A stretch of 46,852 nt of DNA from Deinococcus marmoris DSM 12784 (GCF_000701405.1 NZ_JNIV01000031.1:1-46852); one strand, 5' to 3'; numbered from the stretch's first letter, positions 40,302-46,852 are shown. The notes: generated by a model not told the origin, from the letters alone. Made by a program: numbers and translations.

Positions 40302-41680
40302 GAACCACTGAGGGCGCGCATCCGGTGAATCTGCGCGGCGGCGACGTCGCCGATGGTCTCGGTGTGGCCACAGGTGTGGCAGGCAAACGGTCTGCCGGAC
40401 CAGGGGCGACGGCCCACCTTCAGGCACGCTGGACACGTGCGAGAACTGTTGTAGGGGGGAGTCAACCGCACCTGAACGCCGTGATGGGGCGCAAGGTCCA
40501 TGAGCCAGCGCAGCGCCGCTCTCAGCCCCACGGCTTCAGCGTAGGCGGGAAACTTCGAGCCCCGGTGCCGCAACACATGCCACGAGGTGTCCTCAAGGGC
40601 GACAACCCGGAACTGCAACGCCAGCGCCAGAAACGCGTCGTAGGTGGGCAACATCTTCAGAAACAACGCCCGCCGGTGGTAAATCCGTGCGCGCGTCTCA
40701 TCCAACGGCACCTCCAGCAGGCCGCGTGGCGCGGGCAGCGCCGGGAGCTGCCAGGCCCCCCGCAGCGGCCGCTGGATCACGCCGCAGCCCGTATGGGCCG
40801 CGTAGGCCACGACATGGCGCCCCCCAGGGTCTAAACCCAGGCAGTCATCCGTGGTCCAGGGTGTGGCGGCGATCTGAAACGCCCAGCTGATCTCCCAGCC
40901 CGGCTGGCCGTTCAGTCCCGTGGTCTGCCGGATGACGGCGCGGTCCAGGCTGCGCGGCTCCCCTGGTCCCAGGGCGAGCGGTGGACGCTGGTCCTCCAGC
41001 ACGACGCCGGCGGCGAGGTGACGCGCCCGCAGGCGGTAAGCCTGTCCTGCGGCGTTCAGGTCATCGCCGGCCAGCCACGCCTGCTCGAACTGTTGCAGGC
41101 GCTGGGCCTCGTGCGCCAGGCGCCGCTGCTGCCGGTGGTGCAGGGCGCGTCGGTACGGCCCGGGCAGCAGGTAAAGATCGCCTAGGATCAGGGCGTCCTT
41201 GCCCAGCGAGGCCACTTCCACGGTGATCTGGTCCAGCGGCTGGGCTGCGCCATTGAGATGAAGCTCCAGCGGCCGTTCAGGGCCCCAGGCGGGGGGCAGC
41301 TCCGAGACACGGACTGCACGGCCGGCAAAGGCGCGCCAGTCGCGCGCCGTATCGGCGACGACCTGGTGGTAGACGGAAGCGGGGACGTCACGTGCCCAGC
41401 CCAGGGCGTCCCGGGCCTGCCGGAACTCGGCCTGCAACTCGGCCACTGGGAACGGCGGCACAACAACGGTGGTTTCTGGAGACGGCAGACTGGGCAACGA
41501 TCCCGGATTTGTTGCAGCGTCAACCAGACGTGTGCTGTGCCCAGCGGCGCGCAGGCTGAGGTAGGTGGACAACATGTGTTGTGCACTCAGGGCACGTGCC
41601 CAGTGGCGCCGTAAGGCCTGTTGCTGCGCGCTGTTTGGATACAGTGGCTGGCTCAGCCAGACTGTTCGGGGTTTTTTCAT
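40286..41680 (-). CDS. TnpB-like RuvC nuclease
   Basis: A 464-aa protein with the layout of TnpB/Cas12-type nucleases. The N terminus (RTVWLSQPLYPNSAQQQALR) resembles the TnpB start. The RuvC core is complete: Asp284 in LGLDPGGRHVVAY, Glu363 in VVALEDTSW and Asp445 in TIGDVAAAQIHR. A zinc finger lies between the last two motifs (Cys416, Cys419, Cys434, Cys437) in the TnpB context PPYNSSRTCPAC and FACHTCGH. TnpB proteins use a guide RNA to cut DNA. No TnpA transposase or IS ends are seen, and the gene is embedded in an operon with a primase-polymerase, so it is probably not an active IS605 element. GGGAGGA precedes the ATG at 41680. Confidence 0.82.
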   Translation of the reverse strand: MKKPRTVWLSQPLYPNSAQQQALRRHWARALSAQHMLSTYLSLRAAGHSTRLVDAATNPGSLPSLPSPETTVVVPPFPVAELQAEFRQARDALGWARDVPASVYHQVVADTARDWRAFAGRAVRVSELPPAWGPERPLELHLNGAAQPLDQITVEVASLGKDALILGDLYLLPGPYRRALHHRQQRRLAHEAQRLQQFEQAWLAGDDLNAAGQAYRLRARHLAAGVVLEDQRPPLALGPGEPRSLDRAVIRQTTGLNGQPGWEISWAFQIAATPWTTDDCLGLDPGGRHVVAYAAHTGCGVIQRPLRGAWQLPALPAPRGLLEVPLDETRARIYHRRALFLKMLPTYDAFLALALQFRVVALEDTSWHVLRHRGSKFPAYAEAVGLRAALRWLMDLAPHHGVQVRLTPPYNSSRTCPACLKVGRRPWSGRPFACHTCGHTETIGDVAAAQIHRMRALSGSWRAP

Positions 41681-42016
41681 GGGGTCCTCCCTGGATGAAG
41701 CGGCGGCGTACTCGCGCCCGGCCCACTGCTGGCGCACCGACAACTTTTCCGTTGCCTTTTCCCCTCCGTTTTGACGTCCTGGGCTTGCTTTTCCCTCCCC
41801 CACTCCCCGTGTTTTCGTCCTCAGCCTCCCTGGTCTGCCGCCGCCTCTCGGTCCCGTTTTTTCCAGCAACTCTGGCCATCAGCCCCAGGGCATCCCTTCT
41901 TCTCTGTCTGTTCTCAGGCCCCATCGACGGTCCCATGTGTTCAGTGGCGTGGCATTCCTCCCGGGCAACGGCGCCCATGCACATTCAGGTTCCGGGGCCA
42001 GCTCCAGTCAAAACGG
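41681..42016 (-). other. Gene-free leader upstream of the TnpB-like nuclease
   Basis: About 340 bases between the terminator at 42017 and the nuclease ATG have no convincing gene; the minus strand is strongly purine-rich. The nuclease frame stays open upstream to 41869, but the sequence there looks non-coding. A guide-type RNA or a promoter could lie here. No CRISPR-like repeat is seen. Confidence 0.4.
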
Positions 42017-42045
42017 CACCGGCCCCGCTGGTGTCGGGGCCGGTG
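42017..42045 (-). terminator. Hairpin after the 155-aa gene
   Basis: CACCGGCCCC (42017-42026) pairs perfectly with GGGGCCGGTG (42036-42045). On the minus strand it is followed by CCGTTTTGACT. It lies 45 bases after the stop of the gene at 42091, so the nuclease operon should have its own promoter. Confidence 0.75.
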
Positions 42046-42090
42046 GATCATCTGGCGTTTGTCGTTTTGCTCCTGGTTGGGGTGCGCGGC

Positions 42091-42558
42091 TCAGTCGAAC
42101 GCGTGGGGGTCAGCCAGCCAGAAATCGGGGTCGAGTTGCAGTGAAAGCTGAGCCAGGCCCCGGGCCACACGGGCCGTGGAAATGGCCTCGGTTTCGGCAC
42201 CGTGGTACCGGTACGTGGCGGCCAGCTCGCTGGCCAACTCGGCGGCGTCCATCAGGAAGCAGGCCACCTGACCGTCGTCGACCAGGTTGTTGACGACGAT
42301 GTTCCAGCACGCGGCCGAGTCGATGACCAGCTGCTCGCAGCGTCTGTGGAGCTGTGGGTTTCCGGTGCCGACGGCCTGCGCCATGCAGGCCGAGAGCACC
42401 TGTTGCGCCTGGGCCAGGGCGTGGTTGAGTTCGGTTTCTGACGGATAGAGGTGGGCATCGGGCTGGGGTGGCGGGGTGGTCACGGCATCGGCACGGTGTG
42501 CTTCGTGGCCGCAGTGGGGACAGCGATTCAGGTCTTGAGGGGGCTGGTTGGAGGCCAT
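42091..42558 (-). CDS. Hypothetical protein with N-terminal zinc-ribbon-like motif
   Basis: A 155-aa protein. Residues about 11-20 (NRCPHCGHEA) look like half of a zinc knuckle; the second Cys pair is missing. The rest is helical (ELNHALAQAQQVLSACMAQAV; IVVNNLVDDGQVACFLMDAAELASELAATYR). No family is recognised. It is separated from the TnpB-like operon by a terminator. The upstream side is the repeat-rich gene-free zone. Confidence 0.6.
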   Translation of the reverse strand: MASNQPPQDLNRCPHCGHEAHRADAVTTPPPQPDAHLYPSETELNHALAQAQQVLSACMAQAVGTGNPQLHRRCEQLVIDSAACWNIVVNNLVDDGQVACFLMDAAELASELAATYRYHGAETEAISTARVARGLAQLSLQLDPDFWLADPHAFD

Positions 42559-42585
42559 ACCTTGAACTTAGCAGGCCCCCTTTTG

Positions 42586-42735
42586 AACAGTTTCTCTAGG
42601 TTTGTCGCCTTTCTCGCCGGGTTGGGTCTGGCCTCCAGACGTGTCCAGGACGGACTCTGGTCCAGAGACTGCGAGAAAGGGTGATCAGTGACGAGACCTG
42701 CCTATCGACAAGTGGGTGGACGCATGTCGAGAAGT
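42586..42735. repeat. Diverged direct duplication, copy 1, with three-way-junction fold
   Basis: Shares an ordered series of blocks with 43224-43370 at a constant offset of 637-638 bases (CAGTT, GTTTGTCG, CTTTCT, CCAGA, TCCAG, ACGG, AAGT, CATGTCGAG). It also contains a perfect outer stem CCTTTCTCGC/GCGAGAAAGG (42608-42617 with 42671-42680) enclosing two smaller hairpins, GTCTGG-CCT-CCAGAC and CTCTG-GTC-CAGAG. The fold resembles recombination-site or origin hairpins. No protein is encoded. Confidence 0.65.
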
Positions 42736-43117
42736 TGGCTTAATGCGCTCCGGCAGCCAGCCGGGGCGTTGTTGGTGAACGGCGGCCGAGATGTCCGGTG
42801 TTCTCTAGGTTTCTGGCGCTGTATGGGTTCGGCATGGTTGTGTCATTTGGCCCTCATGGCGGTGAGCCTGGGCGGTTTTGAACGACAGTCTGCCCTGGCC
42901 GACCAAGAGCCAGGCCGAGGTTGACCGCACCCTGGGCAACCCGGGCAAATGACCACTGTGCCAAAGCACCGGCCGTGTGTGGCTGCTGTTCGTTGGGTGG
43001 TGCGGATGCCCGGTGGGCCGGACCTGAGGGTGTTGCTGAAGCTGGGTGTCTGCGGCGCTTGCCGGGGCCATTCAGTGTGATGCTCTACCGGAGGTTCGGT
43101 GATCACCAGGATCATCT

Positions 43118-43193
43118 GATCTGTGACGGCGTTGAAGGGGTTTTTGGCTGTGGTGGTGGACTTCCTGGCCCCGGAGAGGCACCGTCACAGATC
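43118..43193. repeat. Perfect 12-bp inverted repeat
   Basis: GATCTGTGACGG (43118-43129) and CCGTCACAGATC (43182-43193) are perfect reverse complements around a 52-base interior with further GGGG/CCCC pairing. It lies between the two copies of the direct duplication. It may form a cruciform at a replication origin or be the binding site of an element-encoded protein. Confidence 0.65.
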
Positions 43194-43223
43194 ACAACCG
43201 TGAAAGTCGCAGCCTACGTTGGG

Positions 43224-43370
43224 AGCAGTTCCGCTAAGTTTGTCGGCTTTCTGCGCCAAGAGGCGTAAGCCCCCAGATGTATCCAGCACGGCTTGGATGC
43301 AGCGACTTCAGGGGGTTGATGCCCAGCAGCAAGTCCTCCCTGTCGCTAAGTTGGGGGGCCATGTCGAGCA
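43224..43370. repeat. Diverged direct duplication, copy 2
   Basis: Second copy of the block series described at 42586-42735, about three quarters identical by eye in the aligned first 75 bases. The outer stem of copy 1 is not preserved here. A short motif GTCGAGAAGT occurs in copy 1 (42726) and again just after this copy (43385). Confidence 0.6.
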
Positions 43371-43403
43371 TTCTGCGGCGTCCTGTCGAGAAGTCGGGCA
43401 ACA

Positions 43404-43425
43404 GGCTGGCCGCAAAAAGCCAGCC
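43404..43425. terminator. Small hairpin near the 98-aa gene
   Basis: GGCTGGC (43404-43410) pairs with GCCAGCC (43419-43425) around CGCAAAAA. It lies 33 bases after the stop of the leftward 98-aa reading frame and could end its transcript, though no U-run follows. Confidence 0.4.
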
Positions 43426-43457
43426 TTGACTCTTGGAGCTGACGGGGAAGGGAACGT

Positions 43458-43754
43458 TTAGAGGTACTCGTTCCAGTGGTCTTGCTCGGTCACAGCCCTC
43501 AGATCGCTCAACAGCCTCTCAAGACGGTCATCTTCGTCCGCCACGCTAAAGGAGCGCTTGCGGGCGATTTCCACCGCGAACAAGTTTACTTTTACGTCCG
43601 GGGCGGCGAGGTGCCTGATGATGTGCGGCGGCTTGGACCACACTGAAGGGCACAGTTCACGGAAGGCCAGAGCCAGACCCTGGGCAAAATGGCGGTATTC
43701 AGCCGCCTTATGACCAGGGCGTGGCCAGACATCCTGAAAACCCAAGCGGCGCAC
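43458..43754 (-). CDS. Hypothetical protein or gene remnant
   Basis: A 98-aa frame with a GTG start at 43754. Its composition looks protein-like (HFAQGLALAFRELCPSVW; APDVKVNLFAVEIARKRSFSV; DEDDRLERLLSDLRA), with a probable helix-strand-helix pattern. I do not recognise the family. No ribosome binding site or promoter space is evident before the rightward gene at 43782, so it may be the C-terminal remnant of a longer lost gene. Confidence 0.4.
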   Translation of the reverse strand: MRRLGFQDVWPRPGHKAAEYRHFAQGLALAFRELCPSVWSKPPHIIRHLAAPDVKVNLFAVEIARKRSFSVADEDDRLERLLSDLRAVTEQDHWNEYL

Positions 43755-43781
43755 CGCAACCGCAACGATGCTGAAATTAAG

Positions 43782-44939
43782 ATGACCACTAAAGCAAAAA
43801 AGAAGAAAAAGACAACGGGTGTTGGCCGGGCAAAGTCATTTTCAAAGGGCCAGGCCGGTGATGCCAGCCACGCGCAGGCGCTCACCGATTTGGGTTATCC
43901 GGCGCGGCCACGGCCCCAGGCGGCGGGCCTTGGGCGGGTGCGCGAGGCCGAGGCGCAGCGGCTGATGGCCGCCTACAACATCACACATGACGCGGCACTG
44001 GAGCTGATGCGTGTGTCTGGAACGCTGCCGCAGGTGCCAACGGATATTGAGTCGACGCTGCTCGCCCCCGTCGCGCATCTGGAATCCAAATTTTACCGGG
44101 AGTGCCAGGTCTCCCGCGCCGCCGTCATGGCGCAGTGGCGTAACCAGGTCCACGCCGACGCCAAGGCCCATCAGATCCCGGTGATCCTGCATTCCTGGGA
44201 CTACAGCCGCGAACCCTGGGTGTTGACCTTTCCCCGGGACCCCCGGCAGGGCTGGTTCATGCAACTCCTCAGCGAGTGGGTTCATGGCCTGGAGCGGACC
44301 GGCTACGTCATGCGAAACTCAGATGGTTCCCCCGTGATCGACGCCGCCACAGGCAAGGCGAAAAGGGCTTACCTGCGTCCAGCCGCCGGCGCCGGCACCC
44401 CTCTCAAAGCTAGGGCGATGCTGTCGGTGTCGCCGGCTGCCCGGCTGGATGCGGCGCGGTGGGCGCGGACATCCGGGGGCGACTATGCTGCTGGCGCGCG
44501 TCGCGCGGCCCAGGACCGGGTCGCCTGGACAGAGTGGGTGCACGCCCCAAAAGGCCAGCGGGCCTGGCTGGATTTTTGCCGTGCCCATACACCTTTTGAC
44601 ACCGTGCTTGATCCCCTGTCCGAGCTGACCGTGGACGGCGTGCTCTATACGTTGCAGTCGTTGCGCCCCGTCATCGTGCAGGAGGGTGGCGGGCTGAATT
44701 TGCAGATGATCGTGTCCAGAGACGCGTCCAGAGCCAGAAACGGGCCTGGAAGCACACGCGACTACCGTCTGGCACGGCCAGTTCGCATCGTGGGCGACGG
44801 CCTGTATGATCTGGAGGATCTGGTGCTTGACCGTGACGACCAGGGCCAGCCGCTGCGCGACCCTGACGGCGAGCTGGTCTGGCAGTTGCGCGCTGACGCT
44901 GTCCCCGTCGCGCTGGCCGAAGACTGGTTTGACAGCTGA
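43782..44939 (+). CDS. Hypothetical protein of the element
   Basis: A 385-aa protein starting MTTKAKKKKKTTGVGRAKSF, a strongly basic tail that could bind nucleic acid. The next part is helical (AEAQRLMAAYNITHDAALELMRV; VSRAAVMAQWRNQVHADAKAH), and the middle is rich in Arg, Ala and Trp. I recognise no family or catalytic motif. It is the only rightward gene in the right part of the element. An in-frame start at 43689 exists, but it would overlap the frame on the other strand. Its stop abuts that of the HEPN gene in the shared sequence TGATCA. Confidence 0.6.
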   Translation: MTTKAKKKKKTTGVGRAKSFSKGQAGDASHAQALTDLGYPARPRPQAAGLGRVREAEAQRLMAAYNITHDAALELMRVSGTLPQVPTDIESTLLAPVAHLESKFYRECQVSRAAVMAQWRNQVHADAKAHQIPVILHSWDYSREPWVLTFPRDPRQGWFMQLLSEWVHGLERTGYVMRNSDGSPVIDAATGKAKRAYLRPAAGAGTPLKARAMLSVSPAARLDAARWARTSGGDYAAGARRAAQDRVAWTEWVHAPKGQRAWLDFCRAHTPFDTVLDPLSELTVDGVLYTLQSLRPVIVQEGGGLNLQMIVSRDASRARNGPGSTRDYRLARPVRIVGDGLYDLEDLVLDRDDQGQPLRDPDGELVWQLRADAVPVALAEDWFDS

Positions 44940-45482
44940 TCAGTTCTCGGCGCGCGCTTCTTTGCGGTGCCGGGTTCGCACCGCCCGGTCCCAGTCGTTC
45001 AGGCAGTTCAGCAGTGGCTTGCCTCCGCGGGCGCAGTCCTCGGCGCGCTTCATGAATGCATCGAACTCGTCGGCATAGTTTTTCTTGTCGGGTTCGGTGT
45101 AGACCGTGCCGTGGGCGATCCGGTTGCGGCGTTCTCGCCAGTCATCCAGCCGGGCGGGCAAATCCAAATGGCGCTCGTTCTCGAAGTGGTCAAAATCCAG
45201 GTGAAAGACCTTGATCAGGTACCCGAGGCTGCTGTGCCCCGTGAAAGCCAGCTTCCCCCGGACTTTTGGGAGCCGCTGGCTGACCTCCTCCGGCGTCAGG
45301 GTTCCGGCCACCGTAACCCGCCAGTGCAGGTGCGAGTGCAACCGGTCCGTGATGATGCTTTCGCAGATCATGGCGGCCTCGATAAAAAAGCCCTGTTCCA
45401 GCGCCAGATTCAGCCGCTCGTGCGCCCGGATGTAGCGCGCCTGCTTGATGTAGTTGGGGCCTGCTGTGGGTGTTACGCTCAT
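44940..45482 (-). CDS. HEPN-domain protein, putative RNase
   Basis: A 180-aa helical protein. Residues 119-124 (RNRIAH) match the HEPN RNase motif RN-x3-H, in the usual context of two amphipathic helices (HERLNLALEQGFFIEAAMICESIITDRL; LDDWRERRNRIAHGTVY). HEPN proteins are metal-independent RNases found in toxin-antitoxin, CRISPR and abortive-infection systems; some are non-catalytic. No MNT nucleotidyltransferase antitoxin is next to it; instead the upstream gene encodes a repeat-solenoid protein. The ATG at 45482 overlaps that gene's stop (ATGA), so the two are coupled. The upstream in-frame extension to 45578 overlaps coding sequence and is rejected. Confidence 0.7.
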   Translation of the reverse strand: MSVTPTAGPNYIKQARYIRAHERLNLALEQGFFIEAAMICESIITDRLHSHLHWRVTVAGTLTPEEVSQRLPKVRGKLAFTGHSSLGYLIKVFHLDFDHFENERHLDLPARLDDWRERRNRIAHGTVYTEPDKKNYADEFDAFMKRAEDCARGGKPLLNCLNDWDRAVRTRHRKEARAEN

Positions 45483-46300
45483 TCCTCGTCCTCCTGTTCC
45501 ACAAATTTGATTTGCCGAAGAGCGGCTTCTTTTTGCCTGTCTGAGGCCCCCGGGTGTTCGCTGATCAGGTGCGCACACGGCAGGCCGTAATCGGTGTCCT
45601 GTTCCTGGAACACGTCATCATCGATCAGCACCCCGAAGACCTCGGCGTTGGCGTTGGGGTGGGCGCAGATCTCCTCGCTGATCTCGTGCAAGTAGTCCCA
45701 GCCCGCCTGACGGAACATCTCCTGTCGCTGCTCCCAGGCCATCCACACCAGGAAGGCCTGGGGTGTTTCGGGGCAAGTCATTAACGCGCGCGACCACTCC
45801 GGATCTTCCATGATCCTGGCCCAGACCTACTGGTGCCCGCCCCAGGGGAAGCGGCGCAAAAGCTTGCCGGCCAGTTCCGGGCTGTCCACCCGACCGTAGC
45901 AGCGGAAATAGTCTTCAAGCACTGACCAGTCGGCGTTGGGGTGCAGGATGGCTTCTTCCATGCCATCGCCGCTGACGCGTTCCATGACCATAATCAGATC
46001 GTCCGACGTCAACTCTGGACGCGTCAGCAGGCGGTCAAACCACGCCTTGTCCTCAGGCAAGAACTCCTCTGCGTCTGGGTGGCGGAACAGTTGCAGGGAG
46101 AGGTCTGGAGGCAGGGCAGGGTTCTCACTGAGCGCGCTTAGCACCTCCGGCTCGGTGTCCTGCGCCAGGGCCAGGAACCCTTGAAGGGGCAGTTCTGCGC
46201 TCAGGGCGATCAGGCGGCGCACCGGGATGTTCTCGGGGCCGCTGAGGCGAAAGCACAGCGCCGACCACCAGGCGGGTTCGGTGGGGTAGAGGTAGCTCAC
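45479..46300 (-). pseudogene. Leucine-rich-variant-like solenoid protein interrupted by an amber codon
   Basis: Two pieces in the same frame, 157 aa (46300-45827) and 110 aa (45811-45479), are separated only by an in-frame TAG at 45827-45829 (GGHQ-stop-VWARIMEDPEW). Both pieces carry short helical repeats of the LRV/HEAT type with recurring HP-x-A motifs (LFRHPDAEEF; ILHPNADWSVL; CAHPNANAEVF; SEHPGASDRQ), so they are halves of one solenoid of about 273 residues. Such proteins bind partners or nucleic acid. Possible reasons are a nonsense mutation, suppression, or restart at the ATG at 45811. It is translationally coupled to the HEPN gene. The family link is by repeat pattern only. Confidence 0.6.
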
Positions 46301-46377
46301 GCATTCTCTTGAGGTGGCCGGGGCGGTGCCGCCTGCCAGTCAAGGTCTGAACAGTTAATGCACCGCGCCCTTCTCAA
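46301..46377. other. Short gap between hsdS remnant and solenoid gene
   Basis: 77 bases without a gene. No ribosome binding site or promoter is convincing. The distance is compatible with one leftward operon, hsdS-solenoid-HEPN. Confidence 0.4.
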
Positions 46378-46565
46378 CTACAATGCCCCTGCAAACGCCT
46401 GCGCGAGGATGGAGGCGGGAAGGGCTTTGAGCTCATTTGTCACGGCACTCTGATCATGTAAGAGGATTCCAAGCTTCGCTTGTAGAAAGTTTAGCCTCTT
46501 TGCCCGCTCCTTCTGCTGAGGGAGAGTTGGAAGAAGAACACGAGTACCTCGAATAACCCCTAATC
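46378..46565 (-). pseudogene. hsdS: Type I restriction specificity subunit HsdS, C-terminal remnant
   Basis: The minus-strand frame ending with TAG at 46378-46380 reads 61 codons, from the IS end to the stop. The peptide has the features of an HsdS C terminus: a LLPTLPQQKERAKRLNFLQ segment (usual form LPPLxEQxxI), a conserved coiled helix, and the ending LKALPASILAQAFAGAL (usual form LPxAILxxAFxGxL). The frame upstream is stopped by TGA in the IS end, so the IS has cut the gene; the N-terminal part should lie beyond the window. HsdS sets DNA specificity of type I restriction-modification enzymes. No hsdM or hsdR is in the window. Confidence 0.8.
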
Positions 46566-46852
46566 TTCAGTACCGGACAACTTGAGTTCAGGCGGTGCTG
46601 AGCGCAGGAAAAGGGTGACTCAGGAGGCCAAAGTAGGCTTCGGCCTGTGGGCGATCCCATCTCAGCGCTCTCGCCAGATATTGCCAGCCATACTGGTACA
46701 CGCTTGTTGCGCGGCGACCATGAGCCTTGATCAGAATCGGTTTGCACGCGTTCATCCAGACGCCCACCCTCAAACAGCACACCCAGGCCAGCGTGACCAG
46801 TCCAAATAACCGCTCCAGTCGGTCAGCGTGGGTCACCGCTGACCGTTCCAGG
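46566..46852 (-). mobile_element. IS4-family insertion sequence, 3' part only, inverted copy
   Basis: Starts with TTCAGTACCGGACAACTTG (46566-46584), the reverse complement of the IS end at 306-324, and continues into the transposase C-terminal region to the end of the window. The two copies are nearly identical but differ at scattered positions, so they are separate insertions. This copy lies inside an hsdS gene. Confidence 0.85.
46588..46852 (-). CDS. IS4-family transposase, C-terminal fragment (right copy)
   Basis: The frame runs from the window end to TGA at 46588-46590 and matches the copy at 3-302 over its length, for example LERLFGLVTLAWVCCLRVGV and RRATSVYQYGWQYLARALRW. The differences (such as YQYG for VQYG and AYFGLLSHPF for IYFGLLNQPF) show two diverging copies. 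The 5' part, with the catalytic Asp residues, is not in the window. Confidence 0.85.
   Translation of the reverse strand, partial: LERSAVTHADRLERLFGLVTLAWVCCLRVGVWMNACKPILIKAHGRRATSVYQYGWQYLARALRWDRPQAEAYFGLLSHPFPALSTA

Larger units (their letters stand above)
33669..46565. mobile_element. Integrative element at tRNA-Arg (left boundary only)
   Basis: A tyrosine integrase lies next to the 3' end of tRNA-Arg and is followed by an excisionase-like protein, a primase-ATPase, a primase-polymerase, a TnpB-like nuclease and unknown genes. This is the usual layout of tRNA-targeted integrative elements or phage satellites. No capsid, tail or conjugation genes are seen, favouring a satellite or mobilisable island. 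I found no second copy of the tRNA 3' end, so the right junction is probably beyond the window; the listed right limit is only where the IS begins. Confidence 0.7.

Noticed and set aside
40286..41680. Active IS200/IS605 element
   Set aside because: No TnpA, no subterminal hairpins and the gene is overlapped by an unrelated gene at its 3' end.
41681..41869. N-terminal extension of the TnpB-like protein
   Set aside because: The extension is Gly/Arg/Lys-rich without structure, and GGGAGGA stands before the ATG at 41680.
42559..43457. Possible CRISPR array or decayed array
   Set aside because: The repeats are only two diverged copies about 638 bases apart, with no regular spacer length.
45940..45960. 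Right attachment site of the tRNA-Arg element (short GGGGTGCA match)
   Set aside because: Only eight or nine bases match the tRNA 3' end and the site lies inside the solenoid gene.
46454..46780. 108-aa minus-strand frame at the right end
   Set aside because: It crosses the IS boundary in a frame different from both the transposase and the HsdS remnant; both of those frames read as known proteins.

Overview
The window looks like a draft-assembly contig from a Deinococcus-type bacterium. This is inferred from the GC-rich coding, the dnaK-grpE-dnaJ order with an HspR (HAIR) operator, many start codons 6-8 bases downstream of a TAnnnT -10 box (likely leaderless transcripts), futalosine/menaquinone-type genes (UbiA-like prenyltransferase, MenG), and D. 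radiodurans-like proteins (S9C acylaminoacyl peptidase, OmpR-type regulator). Both ends stop inside inverted copies of the same IS4-family transposase gene, so the contig probably ends where the assembler met a repeated element.

Positions 325-33300 are ordinary chromosome: YjbQ, a hydroxyacid-oxoacid transhydrogenase, a dsRNA-binding/HAD/YraN operon, a PspC protein, a HerA-like ATPase operon, an M20 peptidase, an S9 peptidase, fumarase, a beta-helix lipoprotein, Kbl, a redox cluster (thioredoxin, peroxiredoxin, divergent TetR), MenG, a LysM/C39-like protein, a membrane-anchored SDR, the DnaK chaperone cluster, an acyltransferase, a two-component system and a UbiA prenyltransferase. The non-coding DNA here holds several short mobile repeats: two long palindromic repeats (351-487, 25325-25458) and three MITE-like elements (13493-13652, 21787-21956, 32246-32387). 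All three MITE-like elements touch the stop codon of the neighbouring gene.

Positions 33354-33668 carry three tRNA genes: Pro(TGG), Gly(TCC) and Arg(TCT). A tyrosine integrase lies 96 bp after tRNA-Arg and starts an integrated element that runs to the right end. It has an integrase, a 991-aa primase/DUF927-type ATPase, an excisionase-like HTH protein and an AT-richer control region. Next comes an overlapping three-gene operon (41680 to 38785): a TnpB-like RuvC nuclease with all catalytic residues but no TnpA partner, an NrS-1-like primase-polymerase, and a 203-aa protein resembling the N-terminal half of TnpB without the RuvC domain. A 410-nt non-coding leader precedes the nuclease. I consider this the most novel system in the window.

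To its right is a ~900-bp non-coding zone with a diverged ~150-bp direct duplication and strong inverted repeats, possibly an origin or recombination site. The far right holds a 385-aa protein of unknown function, then a leftward cluster: the C-terminal end of a type I restriction specificity subunit (HsdS) cut by the IS, a repeat-solenoid protein with an in-frame amber codon, and a HEPN-domain protein with the RNxxxH motif. This looks like a damaged or unusual defence locus. No CRISPR array, rRNA or riboswitch was seen.
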